Origin: Pleurotus ostreatus/Saccharomyces cerevisiae fusant
Taxonomy: Eukaryota; Opisthokonta
Direction: 5' to 3'
Assembly (NCBI GenBank): GCA_024196135.1
Contig: JAMQCK010000013.1
Location: forward strand, 176,042 to 240,041
DNA: 64,000 nt
The notes below the pieces were generated by a model. That model was not told where the DNA came from. It saw only the letters and a program-made list of their open reading frames with translations, and did not search any database. Every line of letters begins with the position of its first letter. The first letter of the stretch is position 1. Shown one piece after another: positions 1-11,555 of this stretch. The translations under genes and the position numbers were made by a program.

Positions 1-345
1 CTTCCCGACCTCTTGACTTGGCTCGACGAACTCGACCGCGCCTGGCAGGTCGTGCTCGCTGGTCAAATATGGCAACCACAGGAGCGCATTGGAGTTGACC
101 CACCAGAGGGAAGCGCTCTGCAGACGCGCAACCTCATCACTCAGACGGATCGCACGCGGTTGAAGAGCATGCTCATCAGCGGCTCTGCGGTGATCGAGGA
201 TTGGGTGGGCGAAATCGTGGCGCAGGACGATGTAGATGCGGAGGATATCGAGAGCATGCTGCAGCGACTTGGCATAGCGGAGGGTTCCGTTAGGATATTT
301 CCCGGCACCCTCGACGAACTCGAGAGGATGAGTGGGCTCGGTTGA
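1..345 (+). CDS. 3' end of an unrecognised protein (5' truncated by window)
   Basis: An open frame enters from the left edge and ends at a TGA at 343-345, giving about 114 C-terminal residues. The sequence is soluble and acidic, with a tryptophan-rich start (TWLDELDRAWQ) and a helical acidic tail (QDDVDAEDIESMLQRLG). No signal peptide, membrane segment or motif can be judged from this fragment. The codon choice, with G or C in third positions, fits a real coding exon. I do not recognise the family, and the rest of the gene lies outside the window. Confidence 0.55.
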   Translation, partial: LPDLLTWLDELDRAWQVVLAGQIWQPQERIGVDPPEGSALQTRNLITQTDRTRLKSMLISGSAVIEDWVGEIVAQDDVDAEDIESMLQRLGIAEGSVRIFPGTLDELERMSGLG

Positions 346-1047
346 CTTTCATGTAAACTCAGACTCCATCCAATTGTACTATATCCTGCAATGGCTTTTC
401 GCTTTCCCCCCATTCACAGCTTCAAAGTCTGTCATCAATCGTGTAGTACCTGCAAGAAAAACCTCAAAAACCACAAAAAGTTTGCGGCAGGCCCGAGCCC
501 CAGCGCGTCTGACGACACGTCCTGGTCTCCGAAGACTAATTAGGCGAGCCCTGCAGGTTGCGAAATTGCTTCCCTGGCCTGACAAGGGCAGATTATTCCA
601 AGTTCGAGCCAGCGCTTGCGCGCCAGGAAACTGTGGACACCAAATTTTCTGGAGGGGACGGTCTTGAAACAGCGCGCTCGAGACTTTGACCGGTGATTAA
701 CCCGCCGCATTCCCGTTAGGCCATTACAGCATGCAAAGCAGGCGGTGGTGTATGGTTATGACCATGCCATCGCTTATTGCGTCAGGCAATTTTCCGGTGT
801 CCCTCAGCGCAAGACCTTGGAAACATGAACAGGAAAAGCTGTCTATATATTCGATCGTTAATTCGTAAGCTATAATTTACTACTACAGGGTAACAGCTAC
901 CTACAGAATCATACAACAGGGATATCGTATCGTATGTCGGCGTCTCGCGCAGGCCCAACTCTCTCGGACCCGTGGCACGAAGGGGCATGCATGCATCTCG
1001 CATGCGCCCAAACGGAGGTACACGCACGCGCTCTGACTGTGGTGCGC
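346..1047. other. intergenic, no gene seen
   Basis: This lies between two convergent genes, so it holds both 3' ends. Short ORFs here have no recognisable content. No repeat was noticed. Confidence 0.5.
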
Positions 1048-3080
1048 TCAGAACAGCCAGGCGATGTACTTCTTATATATCCTCTTTATGCCCTTCGCCT
1101 CCGGCTTGGCGGCCTGTCTTGCGAGGAACTCCTCCTCCTGCTGGTCGATCGCGGCCTTGCCCGAGAAGATATCCGCGTCTTGCGGCCGGATGCTGCTAGT
1201 GACACGGTATCTGTAGTGGTACCAGAGCTTGACTGTGCAGAGCGTCAGCACATTTTATTCCTCCGAACAGTGGAGAGAAAAGAAAGACGCACAGCCGAAA
1301 ATCAGAATGAGGTATACTGGGATACCAAGGTAGCCCGTAATGAAGTTTTTGTAATCCCAGGTGCCGTAGCTGCCGGGCGTGAAGACGTTGAAGTTCTTGA
1401 AGACGGCGATGATGCAGCAGCCGGTGAGCGCGCCGATCGAGCCCCCGCGGCCAAGTGGTGCGACGAACGGCATCATCTCGTCCGTGACACCCTGCGCCTT
1501 GCGCGCCTTGACGAAGTAGATGTGCTGCAATCACCCTTTAGCGCGTCGTGGCGACCTCGGCTGTCCGAGGACTTACTGTCACCAAGATGCTGATCCACGT
1601 CAAGATACCAAAGATCGTGACCAGGTTCACGAAGTATCCGAACACCGTCGTTGAGTCCTCCGCCACGTTCATGTAGGCTAGCAGCCCGAACAAGCTCGAC
1701 AAGCCCAGCGCGTAGATCGGCACCCCGCGCTTGTCCGTCTTCGCCAGGAACGCCGGGGCCTTGCCCTCGCACGCCAGGCCATAGATCGTGCGCGACGCAA
1801 TGTACAGATCCGAGTTCGACGCAGAGAAGACGAACAGAAGGATGCACGCATTGATAACGTGGTCAAGACCCTTGACGCCCTCCTCAAGCACAGCAACGAC
1901 GAAGGGCGACGCAGACGCGCCAGCAGCCTGCTTCGTCGCGAAGGTGAGGCGCTCGGAGTTGTAGGGCACGATCATGCCGAGGAGGAAGACGCAGAGGATG
2001 TAGAAGAAGACGATGCGGAAGAAGGTGAGGCGGATGGCGCGCGGGATCGTTCTTCTCGGGTTCTGCGCCTCGCCGACGGTCACGCCGACGAGCTCGGTGC
2101 CGAGGTAGGCGAAGGTAGCGGTCACAAATGTGGACCAGAGCGCGAGGAAGCGGCCAGTAGCACCCTCGTCGATGTACTCGCCAAACGCGCCAGGATCCTT
2201 CCAGTAGCGGAAGCCCTTGCGGCTGGGAATTTCGAGTCAGCAGGATCGCGCAACCATTCATATATGCCACTCACTCGTGGGACGGACCGCCACCCAACGC
2301 GAACACAAGGCTCATGATCATGATCCCCACAATCGTGATGACCTTGAACGACGATAGCCAGAACTCAAACTCTCCGAAGAGCCTGACGCCGAAGTAGTTG
2401 ATGAAGATGATGGTGACATAGAATATCGTGATCCACACGCCGGGGTTGACCTTGTCGCGGTCTATCCAGTAGCTGATGACGAGCGCGCCGGCTGTCATCT
2501 GGTTGGGCGTGACGATGATGTATCTGAAGGCGGTATTCACATGAGTAGGGGCCGGTGAGATTGAACGGAAGGGCGCACTTGAACCAGTATGTCCATCCGA
2601 GAGCGAAACCGAGCGCGGGGTCGCAGAAACGGTTCGCGTAGCCCGTGAAGCCTGAGCCGAGGGGGAGCCATGCGGCCATCTCACCAAGCGCACACATGAC
2701 CAGGTAGACGAGGAAGCCGACAACAGAGTACCTGGGCGACGCGTCAGGACATCAGCAGCGAGGTGAACGCGTTCGTCACGCACGAAATGAGGACGGATGC
2801 CGGTCCCGCGCGCGCCAGCGCAGAGCCCGTTCCAATGATCAGACCTGCGGTGCATCGTGAGTTCGGACTTCCTCATCGCGCACGACGATCACGCACCAGT
2901 CCCAATAGCTCCTCCGATAGCAATCATAGTAATATGACGCGCTTTCAACCCACGGTGCAGGTCGTGCTTGAACTCGACCTCCCCGAGCTTCGTGACGCCG
3001 CCATCGGCGGTGTCTTCGTGGGGGCCGACGCCCACCTGGGTGGACGTCTTCTCCAAATCGGATGCGTTGTCCTTCTGCAT
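1048..3080 (-). CDS. Amino-acid permease, YAT/APC family (Dip5-like)
   Basis: Plasma-membrane proton-coupled amino-acid importer of the fungal YAT group. The N-terminal cytosolic tail is followed by HDLHRGLKARHITMIAIGG and IGTGLIIGTGSAL, the family signature in the first membrane helix. Further landmarks are GEMAAWLPLGSGFTGYANR, TPNQMTAGALVISYW, ELVGVTVGEAQNPRRTIPRA and a hydrophilic C-terminal tail ending YKKYIAWLF. Together the exons give about 550 residues and roughly 12 membrane helices, the usual length. Six short introns are needed; the first has donor gtgcgt directly after the codons for IGTG. The TPNQMTA segment and the DKVNPGVW stretch resemble the dicarboxylic amino-acid permease Dip5, so acidic amino acids are a reasonable substrate guess, but specificity is inference. 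The ATG at 3078-3080 is the first in frame. All motifs look intact. Confidence 0.92.
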
Positions 3081-4253
3081 AGCGGCAGCCAGCAGGCGCA
3101 GAGGTGAGGAGATGGTGGTGGTGTGGAGGAGGAAGAAGCGCCGCTAGATCGGTGACGGATCGTATATAAAATGCTGGCACGCAAACACAGCCAAGCTCTA
3201 TAGATTCAACACCTTGGCATCAACCCTCGCGTTGTGTACGGGGTCTTGTGGCTGCCTGTCAAGGAGTCGCCCGAGTGGAATGGTGTGGAAAAGCGAGGTC
3301 CCGGGGCAAAATAAATGACTGCTGATCGCGCCGGCGAGGGCGACGGCCAAGGAAAATTGCTGGCGCCCAGAGTCATATTGTGTCTGGCGCCCTGGGGTGC
3401 GGGGGTGATCAGCAGTGATCAGAGCGCGGTGGGCCGCTGTCCCGCAGTCGCGTGAAGGAGGGAGCAGGAGGGGGGCGCTGGCGCCAGGGGAGGGAGAAGC
3501 GGATCACCATATGGTCACCGGAGCGGATCATGCCAAGATCATGGAAGTAGTCTGAGTCTGCCGCCGCTCGTGTCGGCGCGCCTCCTTATCGTCGACCTCG
3601 AAGTTCTCTTGGACGACGCCGAGAGCATGTCTAGAGGCTTGGGAGGTGGACGAGGCTGCGGGCAGGGGCAAGGGAGTGTGCTGTATTCAAGAGATAGGCG
3701 GGCTCTGATAAGGAGGGAAAACGCATGATGAGGGAATGCTCCTGGGCTGCTCAAGAATGCAACGACTCATCGGATACAAATTCCTTCGGCGGCGGCTGGT
3801 GTCGAGCGGCGACACCTCAAAAAAATTGTCGCCGACATCGGTGGGGGCGTCCGACGTAAAGCTCGAGGCCGCCGTCCAGCCCATCGCCTTCACCAAATAT
3901 GCAAAGCTGCTGCCGAGGGATGCACGATGATGCTCAACTCTAACCTTCCTTGATTCTGACTCCAAAGGATTGCCAGAGGATGCGCCGCATGGGTAAGGCA
4001 AGAAGAGAGAGCAGATGTTTCCGGCGAGCAGAGCAGTACTGATATTCAAGACCTCGGGGACCGCGAAGCGCCGCCCCTTGATAGCCTCAAGCGCTCGTCG
4101 TCGACCGCAGCGATGGTGACCGCGCAGGTCAAGCGCAAGCCTCGATTAGGCGCCCATCACATACCGGCCCGACAGCCCGGAAACTCTGTTTGTTGTTCTC
4201 CTCGTCGGGGGCGACGGCCACCAACTGCCACCACCGCCTTCCTTCCCACCACC
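3081..4253. promoter_or_regulatory. divergent promoter region between permease and ING gene
   Basis: About 1.2 kb between two divergently transcribed genes, with no convincing ORF. Two GATAAG-type words (3707-3712 on plus, 3585-3590 on minus) could be GATA-factor nitrogen sites for the permease, but two hits are near chance for this length. Confidence 0.35.
3163..3169 (-). promoter_or_regulatory. TATA box of the permease gene
   Basis: A TATATA core lies about 85 nt upstream of the permease ATG on the minus strand. The core is palindromic, so its direction is assigned from the gene position. Confidence 0.4.
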
Positions 4254-5486
4254 ATGGCGCCCCGCAAGCCCATCCCCTTCGAGGTCTCCACCGAGGCGCC
4301 CTACGCGCTCGCCCTCCTCACCGAGTACACCCACACCCTCGACTCGCTCCCCGTCGATCTCTCGCGCAACTTCGCCGACCTGCGCGAGCTCGACGCCGTG
4401 CTCTCCTCCTCCATGGCGTCCATCACGGCGAAGATCACCCAGCTCGTCGCGCTGCTGGAGAACCCGACCGCGGCGCGCGCGGATAGACTGTACCTGCTGA
4501 GCGACATCGCGGAGGAGGCGAAGCGCCTGAAGCTCGGCGGCGAGGACAAGATTCGCGTCGCGTGCCAGGCGGCGGATAACTTGAAGGCGCATATGCACCA
4601 TCTGAGGACGTTGACGGAGCGCGTCCCGGGCTTCGACGCGAGGATGCTGGTGCGCAAGACGAGCTTCCCGCATGTGAACCCGAGGAGGTTCCACCCGTAT
4701 ATGAACGAGCATGGGCGGAGGAGGAATCCGAGGAGCAGCCTTGTCGTCAATGGAGATGTGGACGCCAGCCCCTTCAGGCCACGGCATGGGGAGCACGCCT
4801 CGCCGCGCAAGGATCGGGTCGCAGAGCTGAAGCGGGCGAATGGCAGGGCGAAGACGTGAGTTGTGCGCTCCTTTCTCTTGTGGCAAGAAGGCTGACATGC
4901 GCCCTAGCCACCGCGCCGCCTCCCCCAGCGACACCATGATCGACATCACCGACCACGCATCCCCCATGCCCGTTTCCCGCTCCGCCGGCCCCTCCACCAA
5001 CGGCGCCCGCCGCCCCGCGCGCTCATCCCACCGCGAGTCCGTTCAGCCATCCGAGATACGCTCCGTGCGCTCGCACATGGGCGACTACGTGCTGCCGGGC
5101 GACTCCATCTCCGCACAGCTTCCCGCAATGAGGAGCCCGTCGCCTATGGTGGAGGACGACGGCCACGATGCAGACCCTAAGCAGCTGTACTGCATCTGCA
5201 GGGGCCCGAGCTCGGGCACCATGATCGCCTGCGACGGCCCGAATTGCCCAACGGAATGGGTGAGTGCTTGTTTTATCCTGAGATCTTGCTGGCATCACTC
5301 TCCCCTTTGTCCGCTTGTCGTGACAGTTCGCTAACCTCTCCCTCCCAGTTCCACCTCACCTGCGTCGGCTTGACAGAAGAGCCCGCGGAGGACGACAAGT
5401 GGTACTGCGATGACTGCGCGGCGAAGAGGAAGCGTGCGCAGCGCGGGGCTATCAAGAGGAGGAATGGGGCGGGGCGGGGGCGGTAG
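4254..5486 (+). CDS. ING-family PHD-finger chromatin protein (Yng2/ING-like)
   Basis: Histone-mark reader subunit of histone acetyltransferase or deacetylase complexes in the nucleus. Three exons: 4254-4855, 4908-5259 and 5349-5486, with consistent phases. The N-terminal ING helical domain starts at about residue 15 (YTHTLDSLPVDLSRNFADLR) and carries heptad-like coils. The C-terminus has a complete PHD finger starting YCICRGPSSGTMIACDG, continuing across the last intron through PTEWFHLTCVGL to WYCDDC, so the Cys4-His-Cys3 ligands are all present. It ends in a basic tail with RKRAQRGAIKRR. The middle is Ser/Pro-rich. I chose the ATG at 4254 (context accaccatggc); an in-frame ATG at 4113 would add 47 residues unlike the family. 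Whether it is the NuA4-type, NuA3-type or Rpd3-type ING cannot be told. Confidence 0.92.
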
Positions 5487-6139
5487 AGGCATTGCCCTTC
5501 GACGCTACGCTTCATCACTGTACTCGCCTCCCCCACATCCCCTTCCGACACCTCACCTGTGCTTCAGCACCTTATATTCTCCTCGACTCTCTTTAAGTCC
5601 GATGCTCGGCGAATGGACCTGTACGAGAGCGCGAGAGGGCTGTTATACGGACGCCTACGCGCGGTTCGCTATACCCATCTATGATGTTCTGTCTGTGCTT
5701 TATGCTGTACTAGTACGCGATGTTATGCATCTCCCATGACAGTGGTCTCAATGAGCTCCTCGAGATGGCGGGCGTCTTGCTCTCGTTGTACCCGACCATC
5801 GGGCATCCAACTTACCTCCGGCCATCGCGCGCTCACCACAAGCAGAGATATCGCGCTTACCACAAGCAGAGCCATCGCGCTTACCGCATGCAGAGGTTTA
5901 CGATGTTCATGAAGCATGTCTTGTTGTGCACTCTAGGTACTAATGGAGCCAGTCCGATAGATAGTAGGGAGCCAAGTCCAGTCGGTGCCCGAGAGTGTCC
6001 GTAGCCGGTACGAGACTAAACGCCCAGTGTCCATGCACGCAGGGGTCGGTCGTGCCAATGCGACCAGTCATGTACACAGGAGCCTAAACTCCTGTACTGC
6101 GCCGAGGGACGCTCCTTCACAAAGCCAAGCGACACTCCT
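5487..6139. other. intergenic between convergent genes
   Basis: No gene recognised. A short imperfect repeat built on caccacaagcag occurs near 5835-5895. Both 3' untranslated regions must lie here. Confidence 0.4.
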
Positions 6140-6505
6140 TCACTGCCCCCGCTCCATCTCATGGCGCGCCTGCCTGCCCAGCGCCCTCGCCTTACGCGCG
6201 GCGATCGCAAGCTTCCGGGGTGCCTCCGCCTGCTCCCTCTCCTCGCTCCGCTCCTTCAGCCCCGCCCGCTGGGCGAGGCGCTTCTGGAAGCGGTCCGCGC
6301 GCGACTCCTCGGCGGCGACCTTGCGCATGGTGACGGGGTTCGCGCGCACGGCGGCGGCGGCGAGGGCGCGCGGCGCGTCGCGCTCGCTGACGACGAAGCG
6401 GCGGCCCATGAGGCTGCCGGGGTGCGCGGGGGCGACGGGGACGGCGAGCGCGGTGGCGAGGAGCGCGAAGAGAGTGGCGAAGAAGGTGAAGAGCGTGAAG
6501 CGCAT
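6140..6505 (-). CDS. Small secreted or signal-anchored protein of 121 aa, unknown
   Basis: A single-exon ORF starting MRFTLFTFFATLFALLATAL, a clear signal peptide with likely cleavage after ALA near residue 21. The mature part is short, Ala/Arg/Glu-rich and strongly helical, with many charged residues (EESRADRFQKRLAQRAGLKE), and has no cysteines. It is therefore not a typical cysteine-rich effector. No family is recognised. A window-visible intron is not required. It lies tail-to-tail with the ING gene and head-to-head with the carboxypeptidase gene, so the two secreted-protein genes share a 630-bp promoter region. Confidence 0.6.
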   Translation of the reverse strand: MRFTLFTFFATLFALLATALAVPVAPAHPGSLMGRRFVVSERDAPRALAAAAVRANPVTMRKVAAEESRADRFQKRLAQRAGLKERSEEREQAEAPRKLAIAARKARALGRQARHEMERGQ

Positions 6506-7138
6506 TGTGGCGGGGGGTTTGGTTGGTGGGGTGGTTTAGGTGGCGGGTTTAGTTTCGTGTGGGGTGTTCGTGTAGGGCGTTCGCTGGGTCGACCAGGCGG
6601 GTTGGTTGGTTTGTGGAAGAGAAAGTCGGGTGAAGAGAAGGTTGAAAGGGCGACTGCACAGCAGCGGGCAAAGTCTCTCGAGGCTAGCGAGTGGACGTTT
6701 GGGAAGAAAGGCGGGAGCGACTTACGTCCGGAGCGAGGGGTTTTGTGACCGTACGATCGCGTCCCCGCACGTGATGCGACGCGGTCATTGTTCGCCGGAT
6801 TAGGAAGGCGTTCTTCATTCTCATCACTCATCTCGGGAAGGAATCGCGCACGTGCTATGAGGGAGTCCACAGAATTGTATGTTTTCCGTATGTTCGGCAG
6901 CAAGAAATGGGTCTAGTCAAGACCTTCGACTGAGGTAGGAGGACCGGCTTCGGGACGAACTGCGATAGGATCGCGTGTAGAGCGCGCTCCCGTGATGCAG
7001 GCGCGCGGTCTTCGCGACAAGCGCCCGCTTCGCGCTTATCAGCGCCGCATGAGGCCGCTGTATAGTTAGAGAGTCGGCATGCATTCATATAAGTATAGAC
7101 CCGAGCCCGCGCCGCCCTTCTGCCCTCTCGCCGCCATC
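6506..7138. promoter_or_regulatory. divergent promoter region of two secreted-protein genes
   Basis: Between the small secreted protein (-) and the carboxypeptidase (+). A TATAAG word at 7088-7093 lies 51 nt upstream of the chosen carboxypeptidase ATG. No coding sequence was accepted here. Confidence 0.45.
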
Positions 7139-10100
7139 ATGCTGCTTGGACTCCCTGCTCTCCTCGCTGCCTCGGCTGCTTTGGCGTCGCCTCTCGCATC
7201 CTTCGCGCCGCACCCTATGGCGAGGGCTTCTGCGAACGCGGAGGTTACGATGCTGCCTGGCGGTGCTCTGCGCAAGTCCTTCCAGTCGCAGGTGGTGAAC
7301 GATACGAGCATCCGGTACGTGAAGGACTCGGGAATCTGCGAGACGACGCCCGGAGTAGGGCAGGTGCGTGGTTCTGCGTGGCGATAGGGACAGCTGAAGC
7401 TTACCTCTACTCGCAAGATGTCCGGCTACCTCGACATCGGGACCAACATGTCCATGGTGAGCACGCGCAACACGCTTCGTTCGATCGCACCATCCGCAAG
7501 GACGATAGCCATACTGACCCTGTGCGCAGTGGTTCTGGTTCTTTGAAGCACGCGAATCGCCCGAGACGGCCCCGTTTACCTTGTGGTGAGTACCTTGTCG
7601 GTCTGGCCGTATCATGTCCGTTTGGCCGTGTCATGTTGCCCCGCCTTCCTTCCACACCGCACGAGGCTAAATGCAGAACAGGATTAACGGCGGCCCGGGG
7701 TGTTCTTCGATGATCGGGCTATTCCAAGGTGCGTGAATGGATAGAGGCAGTGAAGAGGGTGAATTGATCATCCGTAGAGAACGGGCCGTGCTTGGTCAAC
7801 GAGGATGGGAATAGCACGTCTATCAATCCGTACAGGTGCGTCTTCGTGCGTGAGGGTAGTATTGTCGGAGCTAAGGGAGTTGCGTAGCTGGAACAACATC
7901 AGTAACGGTAATTTAATGTGTTATTTCCCAGTTATACATACGGCTGACCGGATTCCCTATAGTCATCTACATCGACCAGCCCGTACGCATACTCCTGTCG
8001 TCCTCATCCCCTCACCTGAATTCCATCCTCTCAGATCGGCACCGGCTTCTCCTACGGTGACACAGACGCCGTGAACAGCACGTACACCGCGGCACCCTTC
8101 TTCTGGCAAGCGTTCCAGGTGCTCTTCGAGAGCGAAGAGTTTGCGAAGTTCGAGAGTAGGGAGTGAGTATCCGGCTCGTACTTGTCTCCTTTGTTTCTCC
8201 CTTGTCATCCTTTGTCTCTCCCTTGTCATCCTTTGTTTCTCCCTTGTCATCCTGTGTTTCTCCCTTGTCATCCCTTCGCCGTTCTCCTTTCTTTACCATT
8301 TTACCGTTGCAGGCTCAACGACCAGGCTGCGATGACCGTCCGACGCTAACATCCCATCCTCCAGGTTCATCTTCGCCACCGAATCCTACGGCGGGCACTA
8401 CGGCCCCGCCTTCGTCTCCTACTTCGACCAGCAGAACGCGCAGATTGAGGATGGGTCCCTGAATGCGGAGACGATCAACGTGACGGCGCTGATGATTAAC
8501 AAGTGCGCCCGACTCCTTCGCCCTCGCCCTCCTCGCCTCACTGCCCACATTCGTCACCCCATGACCCGCCTAGCCTCCTTGCCCCCCCGCCCCCCCGGCG
8601 GAAAGTCACCTCGAGTCACCTCACCTAACCCACCCTCCCCCTCCGTCCTAGCTCGACCCAATCTTATCCAGCTAATCCTTTCCTCAGCGGCTGGTACGAC
8701 CCCCTCATCCAAAACAAGGCCTACGTCGACTTCGCCTTCGACGCGCCGGGCTACGGGCCCCTCCAGAACGCGTCGACGCTCAAGCAGTTGAACGAGTCGT
8801 TCTACGCACCTGGCGGGTGTCAGGATTTGCTGGAGGCGTGTTATGAGGCCAGTGAAGAGGAGGCGGGTGAGGTTTGTGGGCGGGCGGATGAGTTTTGTGT
8901 GAGTGGTTTGGGTCCGATTTCGTTGGTTATTAGGTGTTGTGTAGGTAGGGATGAGGGGGTGTGGGAGGAGAGGGAGGGCGGAGGTGGAAGGGAGGGCGGA
9001 GGTGGAAGGGAGGGGGGAAGGGTTTTGGGTGCAAGGGGTGGATGGGATGGGAAGGGGATGGAAAGCTGACGAATACTCCCCCAGTATACAAACGTCACCG
9101 CCCTCGCTGTCGGCGACCGCGACATCAACGACCTGCGCCAGAACGCGTCGACGGAGAACCCGTTCCCGCCGCCGTACTATGGGGAGTTTTTGACGCAGTG
9201 CGTGTTTCGTCTTTGCCCTCTCTTCAAACCTTCAGCCTCAAACCTCCATCACGTCTCCATACCCACATCGCGTCTTTCCTCGGTATCCTTCTTCATGGCC
9301 ATCTTCCGTACCCTTCTTCGTGACCATTCTCCGTACCCTTTTTCATGTCCATCCTCTGTACCCTTCTTCGTGACCATTCTCCGTATCCCCTATTTCATAG
9401 CCGTCGTCGCAAACCCATCCCCTTCGCACTCCCAACCAAAAGCACCCAAAAAACATAAACTGACGGACCGCTCAAAAAAACAGAGACCACGTCCTCAACG
9501 CCATCGGCGCCGAGTCGACGTACACGGAGTGCTCGGACCCGGTGTACTATGAGTTCTCGAAGACGGGGGATGTGCGTGTTTCTTTACTACTCCCCACATC
9601 AGAGAGATACTGACCTCCGATGTGTGCTTTCTACTTAACGTCTACGCTACCAGGACGCCCGCACCCTCCTCCCCGCGCTCGCCGAGCTGGCGAACTTGGG
9701 CACGCCGCGGTTGTTGATCTGGGCTGGGGATGCGGATATCAAGTGCGTGCGCTACGACATGTGGTGGGGAGGGAAGATGGCTGATGGGGCTCGACGATAG
9801 CTGCAACTGGCTGGGCGGGCATGAGTCGGTGCTTTGTGCGTGTTTTTTTGTCCCTTTTCCCCGACTTCCCCGACTGTCTCGCCCCTTTCTTCGCGGTCCT
9901 CCTTCGTCCTCTACGACTACCCCTTCTACATGAACTCGTGACTGACCACCAACCTCTCCAGCCATGAACTGGACTGGCGCGTCCACCCTCGCGGATACGC
10001 CCTTCACGAACATCACGGTCGGCGGGAAGGACGCGGCCGCGGTGCAGAACGTGGGCAACTTCTCGTTCGCACGCGTGTATGGGGCGGGGCATGAGGTGGT

Positions 10101-10368
10101 GAGTGTTCGTTTCGTAGTGTGAGGATTGCTGAAGGCGAGAGGGTTGGCGAAGGGGGAGAGGGGGCGGATAGAGGGAGAGTCGGCGAGAGAAAGGGAGAGC
10201 CGGCGAGGGCGAGCGAAAGGATTGCTAAAGGAGTGGAAGAGGGAGGGTTAGGAGGGTTGGCAAGCAATGTGCTGATAGAGGCGTTCACAGCCCGCCTTCC
10301 AACCGCAAGCGGCGTTCGAGATCTTCAAGCAGGTGGTGAAGGGAGAGGAATTGCATTCGGTAGAGTAG
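7139..10368 (+). CDS. Secreted serine carboxypeptidase, peptidase family S10
   Basis: Removes C-terminal residues from peptides at acid pH, in the vacuole or outside the cell. Start MLLGLPALLAASAALASPLA is a signal peptide; an in-frame ATG at 7079 overlaps the TATA word and was rejected. Family landmarks in order: INGGPGCSSMIGLF (substrate-binding), YIDQPIGTGFSYGD, the nucleophile motif ESYGGHYGPAF, the Asp region LLIWAGDADIK and the His region VYGAGHEVPAFQP near the C-terminus, ending GEELHSVE and TAG at 10366-10368. Ser, Asp and His of the triad are all present. The residue before the ESYGG motif is Thr where Gly is usual. Several NxT/S sites suggest glycosylation. The gene is split by roughly a dozen short introns, several of which contain minisatellites. 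Confidence 0.9.
8182..8273. repeat. intronic minisatellite, 21-bp unit, about 4.4 copies
   Basis: Pyrimidine-rich tandem array in a carboxypeptidase intron. The unit contains cttgtcatcctttgtttctc with single-base variants. Confidence 0.85.
8972..9018. repeat. intronic minisatellite, 18-bp purine unit
   Basis: The unit gggagggcggaggtggaa occurs about 2.5 times in a carboxypeptidase intron just before the exon encoding YTNVTALAVGDRD. Confidence 0.75.
9285..9392. repeat. intronic degenerate tandem repeat
   Basis: Repeated blocks with ccgtacccttcttcgtgacc and ttcatggccatc variants in a third carboxypeptidase intron; about four copies of a 25-29 bp unit. Confidence 0.65.
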
Positions 10369-11555
10369 GCGCGTAGCCTCTCGTCGAGTAGATCAATTGA
10401 GGTGAACATTTCGATGTCCTTTTGTCCCTGGGTGTTAATCAAAGTTCGCAGCCCAATATGACGACGAGTTTACGTTCCACATGATGAATCGTCATAAACA
10501 ACTAGAGAAGCTGCGGCGGGGCCGGCTCCCAACCTTCCTTGAGTAGCGGGTGCGTGCTCAGAAATTTGATAATTGAATGCGATGGGCGATGATTGAAGTA
10601 CTGAGGAGCGACTTCTAAGTGACTTGTCTGGCTGGCATTTCGTAGTGGTGAAGATACAAATGCTTCCACGACGAGCTTACGATGTTGTCACTGTCCCTAT
10701 AGATTGCCACGGCCCTCCTTGGTCTCTAATTCGTAATTCCGAGTCATTAGTCTTCCGTAGACGGTCCACTTTCTTTGAATCTCTATTCGTACCTGCGAGC
10801 TCTTGGCCCGCATGCACCAGCACGACGACGCACCCTTGACCCTCGCCCTCTTTTCTTCCCTTTTCCTCGCCTGTCCAAAGGGGAGGTCGGACCGTGTCTT
10901 CAGATCCTCTCCTTTGGCGCATGCGCTCAGTGCGACTTTTCAATGTGCGGCCTGAGTTCTCTGCCTCTCGCCAAGAGAAGACCGGGTATGGCGCTTGTTT
11001 ACCGCCGCAGGTGCATACCTTCCCAGTGAAGGAATTCACCCTCCTATTCCTCTACTCACTCCCTGTTCCAAGACACCGACTGGGAATTCAACCAATCAGG
11101 TGATTTATCGGTGCCGACACCGGAATTTGCCGCGCTACTCACCTCACACCAGCTCGTCGCAGCTGTATATGTTGGATTCTCTCCCGGTAGAATAACACTC
11201 CGACCTGTGTGAGTGCACTCATCTCCTCATTCTTTGAATGTCGAGATGGCAAATTCCATTTCGGGGACCGAAGCGCCGACAACTGCGCCACGAAGGCCGG
11301 TGACAGATGACATCGTTTGCTTGTACTTATGCCGCAAAAACAACGGTGGCGTCGTCAATAAGACAGGTGTAGATAGACCTTGCAAGCAAGGTAATAGTGA
11401 TGTTACATTCAGCGTACGGCACGTCATAAACTGGTAAGTGGTGTCCGTAGAGATCAGAAGGTCCATTGGAAGGTAGTGAGGGGTGACCGTACGGCGTGAG
11501 CAAGTTCACACCATTCCACGCGGTCAGTATCTACGCAAGGGTGACGCAGACGTAT
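10369..11555. other. intergenic between convergent genes
   Basis: Nearly 1.2 kb between the carboxypeptidase and the LFGKP-repeat gene. Both strands were read; short ORFs lack family content and plausible splice continuations. Confidence 0.45.

Noticed and set aside
3585..3712. GATA-factor sites for nitrogen control of the permease
   Set aside because: Only two hexamers in 1.2 kb; this number is expected by chance, so no regulatory feature was called.
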